Assembly: GCA_045602325.1 (NCBI GenBank)
Contig: JAZSBH010000170.1
Coordinates: 1 to 16,399, forward strand
From: CAMEON01 sp045602325
GTDB taxonomy: Bacteria; Bacillota; Clostridia; Oscillospirales; CAG-272
Length of the DNA: 16,399 nucleotides
Reading direction: 5' to 3'
The notes beneath the pieces are model-generated. The model searched no databases, had not been told where the DNA came from, and worked only from the letters and a program-made list of their open reading frames with translations. The position numbers and the translations under genes are program-made. Positions 1 to 8,496 of this stretch are shown in pieces (the stretch's first letter is position 1; each line of letters begins with the position of its first letter).

Positions 1-470
1 ACCAAAAGAACGCCCCGTAAGGAAGAAACCCACGGTTTCTTCCTTACGTATCTAACTTCCTAATGCGCGCACACATTTTGCTATACGCAAAATATGTTGA
101 TCGCGCGAAAAGTCGCCAAGACCCGATTACCCGCACGAACGGCGGAGCGCCGTCCGCGCGGAAGTCGCCGCTCGGTCTCTGCCCCAAAGTCGCTGTTTCC
201 CTTATTGGGCAAGAGGAAACCTTGGGTAGCCACCAAACGGGCGACCAACCGCGATGTTGGCGCTCCGCCAACATCGCGGCTGTACGGCAAACTGCGACTT
301 AACAGCGTGTAAAGCCATTTCGCTTTTGCGAAATGGCACGCAGATAAGGGGAAAGGATCCTTAAGGAAAGTACCGTGGGTACTTTCCTTAAGTGGCGCTC
401 TTTTGGTACTTTTCTCTCGACATAGAGAGAAAAGTACATAACGAATTCCCCGACAAACCCAAATTTGAAC
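1..470. repeat. Palindrome-rich intergenic repeat, copy 1 (left edge cut by window)
   Basis: This stretch matches 13089-13559 over almost its whole length and in the same orientation. It is a chain of hairpins: 16-30/34-48 (15 bp, loop CAC), 71-81/87-97, 183-226 (interrupted stem), 249-262/266-279 (14 bp, loop CTC), 314-323/328-337 (10 bp, loop TTTT), 360-374/378-392 (15 bp, loop GTG) and 406-417/426-437 (12 bp). Bases 1-14 are complementary to 394-407 with one mismatch, so the first visible bases are the inner part of a left terminal inverted repeat. I see no convincing gene; open frames here run through palindromes. Copy similarity stops at 470, just before the ribosome binding site of the NUDIX gene. 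I found no convincing promoter in the last 120 bases. Confidence 0.9.
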
Positions 471-486
471 CAAAAGGAGACACACC

Positions 487-1056
487 ATGCGCTATCAAAA
501 GCCCGAATCCTACTTCAAGGAGACCACCGCCGACTCCGAACTGATCTTCGACGGCAAGGTTCTCCACGTATATAAGGATATCATCAACCTTCCCGACGGT
601 GGACAGAGCATGCGGGAATACTGCAAGCACAACGGTGCGGTGGCAGTGGTACCCCTGACCTCCGAGGGTGAGGTGGTCTGCGTCCGCCAGTACCGCTACG
701 CCCTTGACTGCGTGACATTGGAGATCCCCGCAGGCAAGTTTGACTACGTTGGCGAGGATCACCGCGAGGCCGCTCTGCGTGAGCTTCGCGAGGAGACGGG
801 CTATACCCCCGGCAAGCTCACCGACATCGGCCCGTTGGCCACCTCCCCCGCCCTTCTCACCGAGATCATCTACATGTACCTGGCTGAGGACATGACCGAG
901 GGGGAGACAGACCCCGATGAGGACGAGTTTCTGGAGATCGTCAAGATCCCCCTGGAGGAGATGGTAGACATGATCCTGCGCGGTGAGATTCGGGATGCCA
1001 AGACCCAGGCGGCGGTATTAAAGGTCTGGGCCATGAAGCAAAAGGAAATGAAATGA
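487..1056 (+). CDS. NUDIX hydrolase, ADP-ribose pyrophosphatase-like
   Basis: This 189-residue protein is a NUDIX hydrolase of the ADP-ribose pyrophosphatase type, expected to cleave ADP-ribose or a related nucleoside-diphosphate sugar in the cytoplasm. The fold signature is clear: an N-terminal beta region with YKDIINLPDGG, a central VVPLTSEGEVVCVRQYRYA strand pair, then LEIPAGK and the NUDIX box at about residues 82-106 with core REAALRELREETGY. The box has one extra residue between its first glycine and first glutamate (GKFDYVGE instead of the usual G-x5-E); the catalytic REL-x-EE-x-G part is intact. The start is supported by AAAAGGAGA seven bases upstream. It begins immediately after repeat copy 1, and its stop overlaps the murQ start as ATGA, which implies translational coupling. 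The exact substrate cannot be read from sequence. Confidence 0.9.
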   Translation: MRYQKPESYFKETTADSELIFDGKVLHVYKDIINLPDGGQSMREYCKHNGAVAVVPLTSEGEVVCVRQYRYALDCVTLEIPAGKFDYVGEDHREAALRELREETGYTPGKLTDIGPLATSPALLTEIIYMYLAEDMTEGETDPDEDEFLEIVKIPLEEMVDMILRGEIRDAKTQAAVLKVWAMKQKEMK

Positions 1057-1928
1057 AGGGGAACCACCGCATCATGAAGGAAGAATTCAAGAATATAAGA
1101 AATGACCTTGGCTCACTCAAGACCGAGGGACGCAATCCGAATACCCTGCATATTGACGAGATGTCCACGTTGGATATGATGACCGTCATGAACAACGAAA
1201 ATCGGGTGGTGGAGGACGCCATCGCCACCCAGCTGCCTCGGATCGCCGCCGCGGTGGATATCATCGCCGAGCGGCTGAACGCAGGCGGTCACCTCATCTA
1301 CATCGGTGCGGGTACGTCGGGCAGACTGGGGGTAGTGGACGCTTCCGAATGTCCCCCTACCTTCGGTGTGGATCCCCGCCTGGTCCGCGGTATCATGGCG
1401 GGCGGCGAGGGCGCCATGTTCCGCGCCGTGGAGGGTGCCGAGGACGACGAGGCCAGAGGTGCCGCCGAGCTTGTGGCCGACGGCGTGACCGCAGGTGACG
1501 TGGTGGTGGGTCTCTCCGCCTCGGGCGGCGCGCCCTACGTGCTGGGAGCCCTCAAAAAAGCCCGCGAGATGGGGGCTATCCCCCTGGGTATTACCTGCAA
1601 TCCCGACAGCCGTATGCACCCCCTCTGCGACGTGACCATCGCGCCCTACGTTGGCCCCGAGGTCATCACAGGCTCGTCGCGGCTGAAAGCAGGCACCGCC
1701 CAGAAGCTGGTGCTGAATATGCTCTCCACGGGTGTCATGGTCAAGACCGGCAAGGTGGTGGGCAACCTTATGGTCAATGTAAAGCCCACCAACGCCAAGC
1801 TCCGCGACCGTTGCATCCGCATCCTCATGGAGCTGGGTGCTTGCGACCTCGAGACGGCTACAGTGCTGATCGACAAGCACGGTGATATTCGAAAATCCCT
1901 CACAGAGCTGGAAGGCGGGGAAAGATGA
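1053..1928 (+). CDS. murQ: N-acetylmuramic acid 6-phosphate etherase
   Basis: MurQ cleaves the lactyl ether of MurNAc-6-phosphate to give GlcNAc-6-phosphate and D-lactate, a cytoplasmic step of peptidoglycan amino-sugar recycling. The 291-residue protein shows the family signature from end to end: TEGRNPNT near residue 24, the SIS-domain sugar-phosphate loop IGAGTSGRLGVVDASECPP (about 84-102), GGEGAMFRAVEGAEDD (118-132), GLSASGGAPYV, and the C-terminal GSSRLKAGTAQK and NVKPTNAKLRDR segments. Glu99 (SECPP) and Glu130 (EGAED) align with the two catalytic acids described for E. coli MurQ. Length fits the family. The chosen start overlaps the NUDIX stop; an ATG at 1074, preceded by AAGGGGAA, is an equally possible start and would shorten the N-terminus by seven residues. 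No murP/PTS or nagA gene lies in the window. Confidence 0.96.
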   Translation: MKGNHRIMKEEFKNIRNDLGSLKTEGRNPNTLHIDEMSTLDMMTVMNNENRVVEDAIATQLPRIAAAVDIIAERLNAGGHLIYIGAGTSGRLGVVDASECPPTFGVDPRLVRGIMAGGEGAMFRAVEGAEDDEARGAAELVADGVTAGDVVVGLSASGGAPYVLGALKKAREMGAIPLGITCNPDSRMHPLCDVTIAPYVGPEVITGSSRLKAGTAQKLVLNMLSTGVMVKTGKVVGNLMVNVKPTNAKLRDRCIRILMELGACDLETATVLIDKHGDIRKSLTELEGGER

Positions 1929-2449
1929 CACGGTACGCAATTGGCTTTGTAGCGTGTATCTGTTTTGTATTGCTGTATCCGTATTTTCGCAACGAAATAA
2001 TCGATGAACTGCAGTCGCGTGTCATCCGCACACGCGACATCCGACAAAAACTCAAGGGCATGAAGAACTTCTGGTTCTATACCGAAGTGGATACTGCCTA
2101 TGGGCTGGGACTGTACGGAAAGTTGACTTGCGCGTATCCTCTCGTCTTCTGCTTCGCAGTTGGTTTTCACATGCTTTTGGGTTGGTGGAATCTTCTTGCT
2201 GTTCTCGATATAGCCGCCATAACCCTGTTGACTGCACTTTGTTCGATCCTCATTCTGTATACCCGCCTCCGCACAAACCTTCGCCTCTTTGGGAGCCGTT
2301 TTCTTCTTTTGGGTCGGCATGTCCGCAAGAACAGACGAGGACTGCTTTTGGAAAAAAACTACTATTCTACCGTCTTTGATCTGATCTGTACGGCCTTTCC
2401 TTGGATTTTCCCCACCCTTATGGTGTGTTTTGAACGAAACGGATTATAA
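1925..2449 (+). CDS. Small membrane protein of unknown function
   Basis: I do not recognise this 174-residue protein. It starts with a hydrophobic segment (about residues 4-20), then a basic, charged stretch containing two RTRDIRQK-like turns, then two close hydrophobic segments (about 66-86 and 88-114), an Arg/Lys-rich loop (about 115-142) and a final hydrophobic segment (about 150-167). Three or four membrane passes with basic loops are likely. The start overlaps the murQ stop as ATGA, with GGGGAAAG just upstream, so translation is probably coupled to murQ. The coding sequence is visibly richer in A/T and less biased to C/G in third positions than its neighbours, which may mean a different origin or weak expression. 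Its place suggests a role linked to MurQ or the envelope, but nothing in the sequence proves it. Confidence 0.7.
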   Translation: MTRYAIGFVACICFVLLYPYFRNEIIDELQSRVIRTRDIRQKLKGMKNFWFYTEVDTAYGLGLYGKLTCAYPLVFCFAVGFHMLLGWWNLLAVLDIAAITLLTALCSILILYTRLRTNLRLFGSRFLLLGRHVRKNRRGLLLEKNYYSTVFDLICTAFPWIFPTLMVCFERNGL

Positions 2450-2481
2450 AAAAACAATGATAATGATAAGGAGAAACCATC

Positions 2482-3117
2482 ATGAACTTGCAAGGTAAAA
2501 TCATCAACGTCCTGGGCGACAGCATTACCCAGGGTCACGGCACCTCCGCCCCCGAGCACATCTACCAGAACGTCATGGGACGCATGGTTGGTGCTAAGGA
2601 GGTCCGCAATTTCGGCATCGGCGGCACCCGCTTTGCCAAGCAGAACGGCCCCGACATCTACGGTGCCCCCTTCACCGAGCGTTATCTCGATATGCCCGAC
2701 GACGCAGATCTGGTCATCGTCTTCGGCGGCACCAATGACTACGGCCACGGCAACGCTCCCTTCGGTTCTTGGGGCGACCGTACCGCGGATACCTTCGTGG
2801 GGGCTTGCCACGTCCTCTTTGAAGGGCTGATCAAGAAGTATCCCACCGCCAAGATCGTGGTCATGACTCCCCTCCAGACCTCTTATGACCAGAATCCCAG
2901 CGCCAATACGGGAAAGCCCCTCATCGACTACGTGGATACCATCATCGAAGTCGCCGCCCACTACTCTCTCCCCGTCCTTGACCTCTATCGCACCGCGGGC
3001 ATCTGCCCCCGTGTGCCCGAGCAGCTGGCTCTGTACATGCCCGACGGTCTCCATCCCAACGACGCAGGCGCCTACCGCGTTGCCGAGCGGCTGACAGGCT
3101 TTTTACAGTCCCTGTAA
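2482..3117 (+). CDS. SGNH/GDSL-type esterase or hydrolase
   Basis: This 211-residue protein carries the SGNH hydrolase blocks in order: block I GDSIT with nucleophile Ser14, the GIGGT glycine block at about residues 44-48, block III GGTND with Asn85, and block V DGLHPND with Asp188 and His191 as the remaining catalytic pair. These enzymes remove acyl groups, often acetyl esters from sugars, or act as lysophospholipases. There is no signal peptide, so it is probably cytoplasmic. The start is well supported by AAGGAG seven bases upstream. It follows the small membrane protein by 32 bases with no terminator. In a cluster with MurQ and an N-acetylglucosaminidase, a deacetylation role on sugar substrates is a reasonable inference, but the substrate is unknown. 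Confidence 0.9.
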   Translation: MNLQGKIINVLGDSITQGHGTSAPEHIYQNVMGRMVGAKEVRNFGIGGTRFAKQNGPDIYGAPFTERYLDMPDDADLVIVFGGTNDYGHGNAPFGSWGDRTADTFVGACHVLFEGLIKKYPTAKIVVMTPLQTSYDQNPSANTGKPLIDYVDTIIEVAAHYSLPVLDLYRTAGICPRVPEQLALYMPDGLHPNDAGAYRVAERLTGFLQSL

Positions 3118-3165
3118 GCCCGTATATCTCCTCAAAACAAATCATTTCAGAAAGCGCAATTACCC

Positions 3166-4008
3166 ATGTATTCGATTATTCAGCGTAAACAATTAAACCC
3201 CACCGTGGTGCAGATGGACGTGGAAGCCCCCCTCGTCGCCAAAAAAGCCAAGGCAGGACAGTTCATCATCCTCCGCGTAGACGAGGACGGTGAGCGCATT
3301 CCCCTTACCGTTGCCGGTACAGATCCTGCAGCAGGCACGGTTCGGATCATTTTCCAGACCGTCGGTGCCACCACCGATGCCCTTGCCCGCAAGCAGACAG
3401 GGGATTTCATCCAAGATTTCGTAGGCCCCCTCGGCAGACCCACCGAGATCGACGGACTCAAAAAGGTCTGCGTGGTGGGCGGCGGCGTGGGCTGTGCCAT
3501 CGCCCTGCCCGTTGTTAAGGCACTCCACGAGGCCGGCTGTGAGGTACACGCCATCGTGGGCTTCCGCTCCAGGGAGCTTCTCATTCTGGAAGACGAATTC
3601 AACGCCAATTCCGACCGACTCACCATCATGACTGACGACGGCTCCTACGGCCGAAAGGGCGTGGTGACCCTGCCCCTGCAGGAGGTCATTGAGGCAGGGG
3701 AGAACTATGACCGCGTGATCGCCATCGGTCCTCTCATCATGATGAAATTCGTGGCGGCGACCACTAAGCCCTACGGCATCAAGACCATCGTCTCCATGAA
3801 CCCCATCATGATCGACGGCACGGGGATGTGCGGCGGCTGTCGGCTGACTGTGGGGGGGAAGACCTGCTTCGCCTGCGTGGACGGTCCCGAGTTCGACGGA
3901 CACGAGGTGGACTTTGACGAGGCCATGACCCGCGCGGCCACGTATCGGGATTTTGAAGCCCATGCCAGAGACGCATCCTGCAATCTGCTGAACAAGGAGG
4001 TGCGGTAA
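3166..4008 (+). CDS. nfnA: NfnA-type ferredoxin:NADP+ oxidoreductase subunit alpha (FAD and [2Fe-2S])
   Basis: This 280-residue protein belongs to the PyrK/SudB/NfnA group of flavin reductase subunits. Residues 1-95 form the FAD-binding beta barrel (AGQFIILRVDEDGERIPLTVAG), residues 100-215 the nucleotide-binding domain (VVGGGVGCAIALPVVKAL, GRKGVVT, IAIGPLIMMK), and the C-terminus holds the iron-sulfur motif MCGGCRL, then TCFACVDGPEFDGH, with Cys222, Cys225, Cys234 and Cys237 as possible cluster ligands. In NfnAB the pair couples NADH and reduced ferredoxin oxidation to NADP+ reduction by flavin-based electron bifurcation. The gene is followed one base later by nfnB, whose ribosome binding site lies inside this reading frame. 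Its own ribosome binding site is weak (AGAAAG). No terminator separates it from the SGNH gene 48 bases upstream. Confidence 0.92.
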   Translation: MYSIIQRKQLNPTVVQMDVEAPLVAKKAKAGQFIILRVDEDGERIPLTVAGTDPAAGTVRIIFQTVGATTDALARKQTGDFIQDFVGPLGRPTEIDGLKKVCVVGGGVGCAIALPVVKALHEAGCEVHAIVGFRSRELLILEDEFNANSDRLTIMTDDGSYGRKGVVTLPLQEVIEAGENYDRVIAIGPLIMMKFVAATTKPYGIKTIVSMNPIMIDGTGMCGGCRLTVGGKTCFACVDGPEFDGHEVDFDEAMTRAATYRDFEAHARDASCNLLNKEVR

Positions 4009-4009
4009 C

Positions 4010-5458
4010 ATGGCTGTACATCGTAATATGGATCCCAAAAAGAATCCCATGCCCTCCCAAAGCCCCGTCGAGCGCGCCCGAAATTTTAACGAGGTCGCCC
4101 TGGGGTATACCGAGGAAATGGCGCTGTCTGAGGCGGCACGCTGCCTGAGCTGTAAGAATCCGCCCTGCGTCACGGGCTGCCCCGTGAATATTCGCATCCC
4201 CGATTTCATTGCCAAGGTCAATGAAGGAGATTTTGAGGGCGCTTATCAGGTGATCCACAATTCCTCCTCGCTTCCCGCCGTCTGCGGCCGCGTTTGCCCC
4301 CAGGAGACCCAGTGTGAGTCGAAATGCGTCCGCGGTATCAAGGGCGAGCCCGTGGCCATCGGGCGCCTGGAGCGCTTTGTGGCCGACTGGCACAATACCT
4401 ATGTGAAGGAAACCCCCGTCCGTCCCGCTCCCAACGGCCATCGTGTTGCCATCGTGGGCTCTGGCCCTGCAGGACTTGCCTGTGCGGGGGATCTGGCCAA
4501 GGCAGGGTACGCCGTCACGGTCTTTGAAGCCCTTCACGTAGCCGGTGGAGTACTGATGTACGGCATCCCCGAATTCCGTTTGCCCAAGGCCATCGTGCAA
4601 AAGGAGATCGACACCCTGCGGGCGCTGGGAGTTGATTTTCAGACCAATATCGTTATCGGGATGACCATCACCGTGGACGAACTCTTTGAGGACGGCTTTG
4701 AGGCCGTGTTCATCGGCTCGGGTGCCGGTCTGCCCCGCTTCATGGGTATCCCCGGCGAGTCCCTCAACGGTGTCTACTCCGCCAATGAATTCCTGACCCG
4801 TTCCAACCTTATGAAGGCGTATCGTACGGATTCCGCCACACCCATCCTCCGCGGACGCCGCGTGGCCGTGGTGGGCGGCGGAAACGTAGCCATGGACGCG
4901 GCACGCACCGCCCTGCGTCTGGGCGCCGAGGAAGTCTCCATCGTCTACCGCCGCTCCCTGGAGGAGCTCCCCGCCCGAAAAGAGGAGGTGGAGCACGCCG
5001 AGGAGGAGGGGATTGTCTTCCGCCTGCTGCAAAATCCCGTGGAGATCCTGGGCTATCACAACCCCGACGATAAGCGCGACCCGAAAAACGGCTTCGTCAA
5101 GGGCATGAAGTGTGTCCGCATGGAGTTGGGTGAGCCCGACGAGAAGGGACGCCGCCGTCCCGTGGAGATACCCGGCTCGGAATACGAGCTTCCCGTGGAC
5201 TGCGTTGTCATGTCCATCGGTACCTCCCCCAATCCCCTCATTAAATCTACCACCGAAGGGTTATCCGTGAATGCGCGGGGCGGTATTATCGTGGAAGAAT
5301 CCACGGGTAAGACCTCCCGTGACGCCGTGTACGCCGGCGGTGACGCCGTTACGGGTGCCGCCACCGTCATCCTCGCCATGGGTGCCGGTAAAACGGCGGC
5401 CAAAGCCATCGATGCCTACCTGAAAGACAAATCCATGCCAAAGGAACCAACCGTATGA
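4010..5458 (+). CDS. nfnB: NfnB-type NADPH-dependent oxidoreductase (glutamate synthase small-chain homologue)
   Basis: This 482-residue flavoprotein matches the NfnB/GltD architecture. The N-terminal domain carries two cysteine sets for [4Fe-4S] clusters, CLSCKNPPCVTGCP (Cys45, 48, 54, 58) and CGRVCPQETQCESKC (Cys92, 96, 102, 106). An FAD dinucleotide fold follows at about residue 146 (VAIVGSGPAGLACAG), then a second nucleotide fold at about 285 (VAVVGGGNVAMDAA) with YRRSLEELPARKEE, and the C-terminal FAD contact YAGGDAVTGAATV. Many databases label such proteins GltA or GltD, but the partner next door is an NfnA-type subunit rather than a large glutamate synthase chain, so a bifurcating NADH-ferredoxin:NADP+ transhydrogenase is the better call. 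AAGGAGG upstream supports the start. Its stop overlaps the next gene as ATGA. Confidence 0.92.
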   Translation: MAVHRNMDPKKNPMPSQSPVERARNFNEVALGYTEEMALSEAARCLSCKNPPCVTGCPVNIRIPDFIAKVNEGDFEGAYQVIHNSSSLPAVCGRVCPQETQCESKCVRGIKGEPVAIGRLERFVADWHNTYVKETPVRPAPNGHRVAIVGSGPAGLACAGDLAKAGYAVTVFEALHVAGGVLMYGIPEFRLPKAIVQKEIDTLRALGVDFQTNIVIGMTITVDELFEDGFEAVFIGSGAGLPRFMGIPGESLNGVYSANEFLTRSNLMKAYRTDSATPILRGRRVAVVGGGNVAMDAARTALRLGAEEVSIVYRRSLEELPARKEEVEHAEEEGIVFRLLQNPVEILGYHNPDDKRDPKNGFVKGMKCVRMELGEPDEKGRRRPVEIPGSEYELPVDCVVMSIGTSPNPLIKSTTEGLSVNARGGIIVEESTGKTSRDAVYAGGDAVTGAATVILAMGAGKTAAKAIDAYLKDKSMPKEPTV

Positions 5459-8400
5459 GAAAACGATTCCTTCTATTTTCTTTCATTCCGCTTTTGCTCG
5501 CTTGCATGGTAGCCGGCTTTATGACTTCCTGCCGGCCAACCACGTCCCCCGACGAAACAACGGTTTCGGGCGAGCCGGTGACCCAAGTTCCCGCTTTGAC
5601 CGAGCCGTCTGTCTCCGACACCTCGGAGAGTACCGAAACGGTCACCGAACCCCTCGATACCACTGCCGATACGGAGGCTGATAACGACGTCTCCCTGAAC
5701 CCCGTTTATCCCACCCCGATGGAGCTGACCGTGGGGGAGGGAAGCGTCTCGCTGGCCATCGTGACCCCGGGTGCGGAAGCCAAAGCCTTTGAAGGCGTCC
5801 TCACCGCCGCGGGCTTGACCGTGGGCGAAGGGGGAACTGCGGTCACCGTCACCTACCGTGATCTGTCCTCTGACTTTGCTTACGGTGCAGAGGAGGCCTA
5901 TATCCTTACCGTTATCCCCGAGGGCGTGACCATAGAGGCGCAGACCGAGCGAGGGGCTTACTACGCGGTCATGACTCTGGCCCAACTGCTGGACGGCACC
6001 GCCGCCCCCGTGGTTACGGTCAAGGATGCCCCCCGCAATCCTCTGCGCGGGGTCATCGAAGGCTTCTACGGCACCGCATGGAGCCATCAGTACCGCAAGG
6101 ATCTCGTTGCCTTCATGGGTGAGCAGAAGATGAACGCCTACATCTATGCGCCCAAGGATGACCCCAAGCACCGCGCGCAGTGGCGGGTGCTCTACTCAGG
6201 CACCGAGCTGAAGCGGATGGAGGATCTCATCACCACCGCCAATGAGAATTACGTCAAATTCATCTACGCCATCTCTCCCGGCGGAGACATCAACCTGGGC
6301 GCAGGCTACGAGGCAGATTTTGAGAAGCTCATGGCCAAGTGCGAGCAGATGTACGGGCTGGGCGTGCGAGACTTCGCCATCTTTCTGGACGATATTCCCA
6401 CCTTGGACGCCGAGGGGCACGCAAAATTGCTCAATGACTTCCAAAGCAAGTTCGTGGATACCCACGAGGGTATGTCCGACCTGGTGGCCATTACCACCGA
6501 GTACACAGACGCCTTCCTGACCGATTACACCACCAAGATCGCTCCCCTGATCCACGAGGATATTGAGCTCATGTGGACGGGGCCCGGCGTGGTGCCCGCT
6601 TCCATCACCAACGCCTCGTTGCGTCAGATCATCAAGCGCTACAACCGTAACGTCTTCATCTGGTGGAACTACCCCGTCAACGACGTGTTGATCAATAACC
6701 TCTATATGGGTGCTTGCGAGGGCTTGGAGGCGGATCTGTACAAGTCCATCACGGGTCTGGTGGCTAACCCCATGAACCAGGGTTACGCCTCCCTCGTCCC
6801 CCTGTTCACCACCTCCGACTATCTCTGGAATCCTACGGTCTACGAAAAAGACTCCGCCCTTGAGGCCGCCTGCAATGCCATAGCCCCCGATGCGGCGCAG
6901 GCGCTGTTGGATTTCATCCATATGACCTGCGAATCTCCCATGAACAACCACACCGACAGCGTGGAGCTGAAGGCACTCCTGGATGCTCATAAGCAGAACG
7001 GCACGTCCGAGACCCTGGCCGCCCTCAAGGCCTACTTTACCCGTATGGTGGAGAACGCCGAAACCCTGGCCAACATGGAAAACAAGGATCTGTACAAGGA
7101 TATTGCCGATTGGGTGGAGAAATACGCCGCTTACGGCGAGATGGGACTGGCCTTTATCGCCATGGAGGAGGAATACGCAGGTGGGAAGGATATGAATATC
7201 CTTTTGCAGAATCTCGGGATCTACAAGGCCGCCGAGACCTCGGTGAAAGCCAATCTCCGCTACGTTTCCAATTACGTACTGACCCCGTATTTCAATACCC
7301 TGAACAACCGCATGAACACCCTCCTCGGCATGGGCGGTGAGATCACCTTCGCGCCCGCTACGGCCTATACCGACTGCGACCACTACGAGGACTACTACGC
7401 CAAGTACATGACCGACGGAGACGATTCCACCTATTTCTGGACGGCGGGAACCCTCTCCCAGGCTTCGCATAACGGCGTGGGCTACTTCGGTGTGGATCTC
7501 GGTGAGGTCATCACCGTGACGAATATCTACGTAGCGACCGGCGTAGGCGGCAGTGACGCACTCTATCAGGGCGCCTTTGAATACTCTACCGACGGCAAAA
7601 AGTGGACGGCCATCGAGCAAGGAACCTACAAGGACGAGATCCTTATAGAAGGACTCAAGGTCCAAGCCCGCTACGTTCGCATGAAGCAGACCGACCGCGC
7701 CAACACCAACTGGACCAAGGTGCGTGCCTTTGAGGTCAATACCAGCCGTACCATGGCCGCCGAGCCCATCGCGTCGGCTACCTTCACCACAAGCCTCCCC
7801 ACCTACCTGACCTACGTTCCTTCCTTCGCCTGCGACGGTGACGAGAACACCTATTTCTGGTCGGGGAGAGAAGGACGGGTGGGGGATTACCTCCAGCTTG
7901 ATCTGGGCGCCGTCATCGGCGTCTCCCGAATCACCTTTAAGGCAGGCGTTGCCGGTCATACCGCCGATTATGTCTATAACGGCGAGCTGTCCTACTCCGC
8001 GGACGGAAATAACTGGACGGTACTGGGCAAGGTCAACAGCCGCGAGACCGTGATGGATGTATCCATCCAGGCTCGCTACTTCCGGGTTACCGTCAAGGCC
8101 GCACAGACCAACTGGATCACCGTATCGGAGTTCTCCGCCACCGGCGACGCCGAGGTGTCCGAAAATCTGGCACTGGACGAATATTTTGTCCCCCGTACCG
8201 AGCTTTTGCTCTTGCAGGACGGACACATTCTCTCCCTGTTCGCTCCCAAGGGCGCCGAGGGACACTCCCTCCGCGTGACCGTGGGTGAATCGGGCCGCGT
8301 TCGTATTCTGGCCGTGTCTTTGCCCGATGGTGGCTTGACCGCTAACATCTTCGACGGCAGCGGCAACGAGACGGGAAGCATCACCGTAAGCTACGACACC

Positions 8401-8478
8401 ACCGTGGAAGCCCCCGCCGGGTCTGTGATCGTCATTCCTTTGGGGAATGGCCTGACCCTTGCGGAAGTTCAATGGTAA
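5455..8478 (+). CDS. Secreted GH84-type beta-N-acetylglucosaminidase lipoprotein with two discoidin (CBM32-like) domains
   Basis: This 1007-residue protein begins with a lipoprotein signal peptide (MRKR, hydrophobic core, MTSC lipobox, Cys26; the Met at -3 is not typical), then a Thr/Glu/Pro-rich linker to about residue 75. Residues 80-185 resemble the non-catalytic N-terminal domain of hexosaminidases. The catalytic GH84 barrel starts with GVIEGFYGTAW at about 199 and has the acid pair FAIFLDDI, Asp312 and Asp313, which matches the double aspartate of GH84 O-GlcNAcase/NagJ-like enzymes. A helical region follows. Two F5/8 type C domains lie at about 635-770 and 775-910, both with a TYFW repeat-like start and a VDLG/LDLG strand. 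The product should be anchored outside the cell and remove terminal GlcNAc from glycans such as mucin. AAAGGAA upstream supports the start; the gene overlaps the nfnB stop. Confidence 0.93.
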   Translation: MRKRFLLFSFIPLLLACMVAGFMTSCRPTTSPDETTVSGEPVTQVPALTEPSVSDTSESTETVTEPLDTTADTEADNDVSLNPVYPTPMELTVGEGSVSLAIVTPGAEAKAFEGVLTAAGLTVGEGGTAVTVTYRDLSSDFAYGAEEAYILTVIPEGVTIEAQTERGAYYAVMTLAQLLDGTAAPVVTVKDAPRNPLRGVIEGFYGTAWSHQYRKDLVAFMGEQKMNAYIYAPKDDPKHRAQWRVLYSGTELKRMEDLITTANENYVKFIYAISPGGDINLGAGYEADFEKLMAKCEQMYGLGVRDFAIFLDDIPTLDAEGHAKLLNDFQSKFVDTHEGMSDLVAITTEYTDAFLTDYTTKIAPLIHEDIELMWTGPGVVPASITNASLRQIIKRYNRNVFIWWNYPVNDVLINNLYMGACEGLEADLYKSITGLVANPMNQGYASLVPLFTTSDYLWNPTVYEKDSALEAACNAIAPDAAQALLDFIHMTCESPMNNHTDSVELKALLDAHKQNGTSETLAALKAYFTRMVENAETLANMENKDLYKDIADWVEKYAAYGEMGLAFIAMEEEYAGGKDMNILLQNLGIYKAAETSVKANLRYVSNYVLTPYFNTLNNRMNTLLGMGGEITFAPATAYTDCDHYEDYYAKYMTDGDDSTYFWTAGTLSQASHNGVGYFGVDLGEVITVTNIYVATGVGGSDALYQGAFEYSTDGKKWTAIEQGTYKDEILIEGLKVQARYVRMKQTDRANTNWTKVRAFEVNTSRTMAAEPIASATFTTSLPTYLTYVPSFACDGDENTYFWSGREGRVGDYLQLDLGAVIGVSRITFKAGVAGHTADYVYNGELSYSADGNNWTVLGKVNSRETVMDVSIQARYFRVTVKAAQTNWITVSEFSATGDAEVSENLALDEYFVPRTELLLLQDGHILSLFAPKGAEGHSLRVTVGESGRVRILAVSLPDGGLTANIFDGSGNETGSITVSYDTTVEAPAGSVIVIPLGNGLTLAEVQW

Positions 8479-8496
8479 AACAGAAAGGAGTACCAC

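Noticed and set aside
435..440. TACATA as a -10 element for the NUDIX gene
   Set aside because: No acceptable -35 lies 16-18 bases upstream, and the matching position in repeat copy 2 (TGCAAA) does not keep the motif.
63..488. Several overlapping open frames on both strands in repeat copy 1, with relatives in copy 2 (13033-13587)
   Set aside because: They run through hairpins, share no ribosome binding sites, and recur on both strands and in several frames because the sequence is palindromic. Such frames are probably the source of spurious hypothetical proteins.
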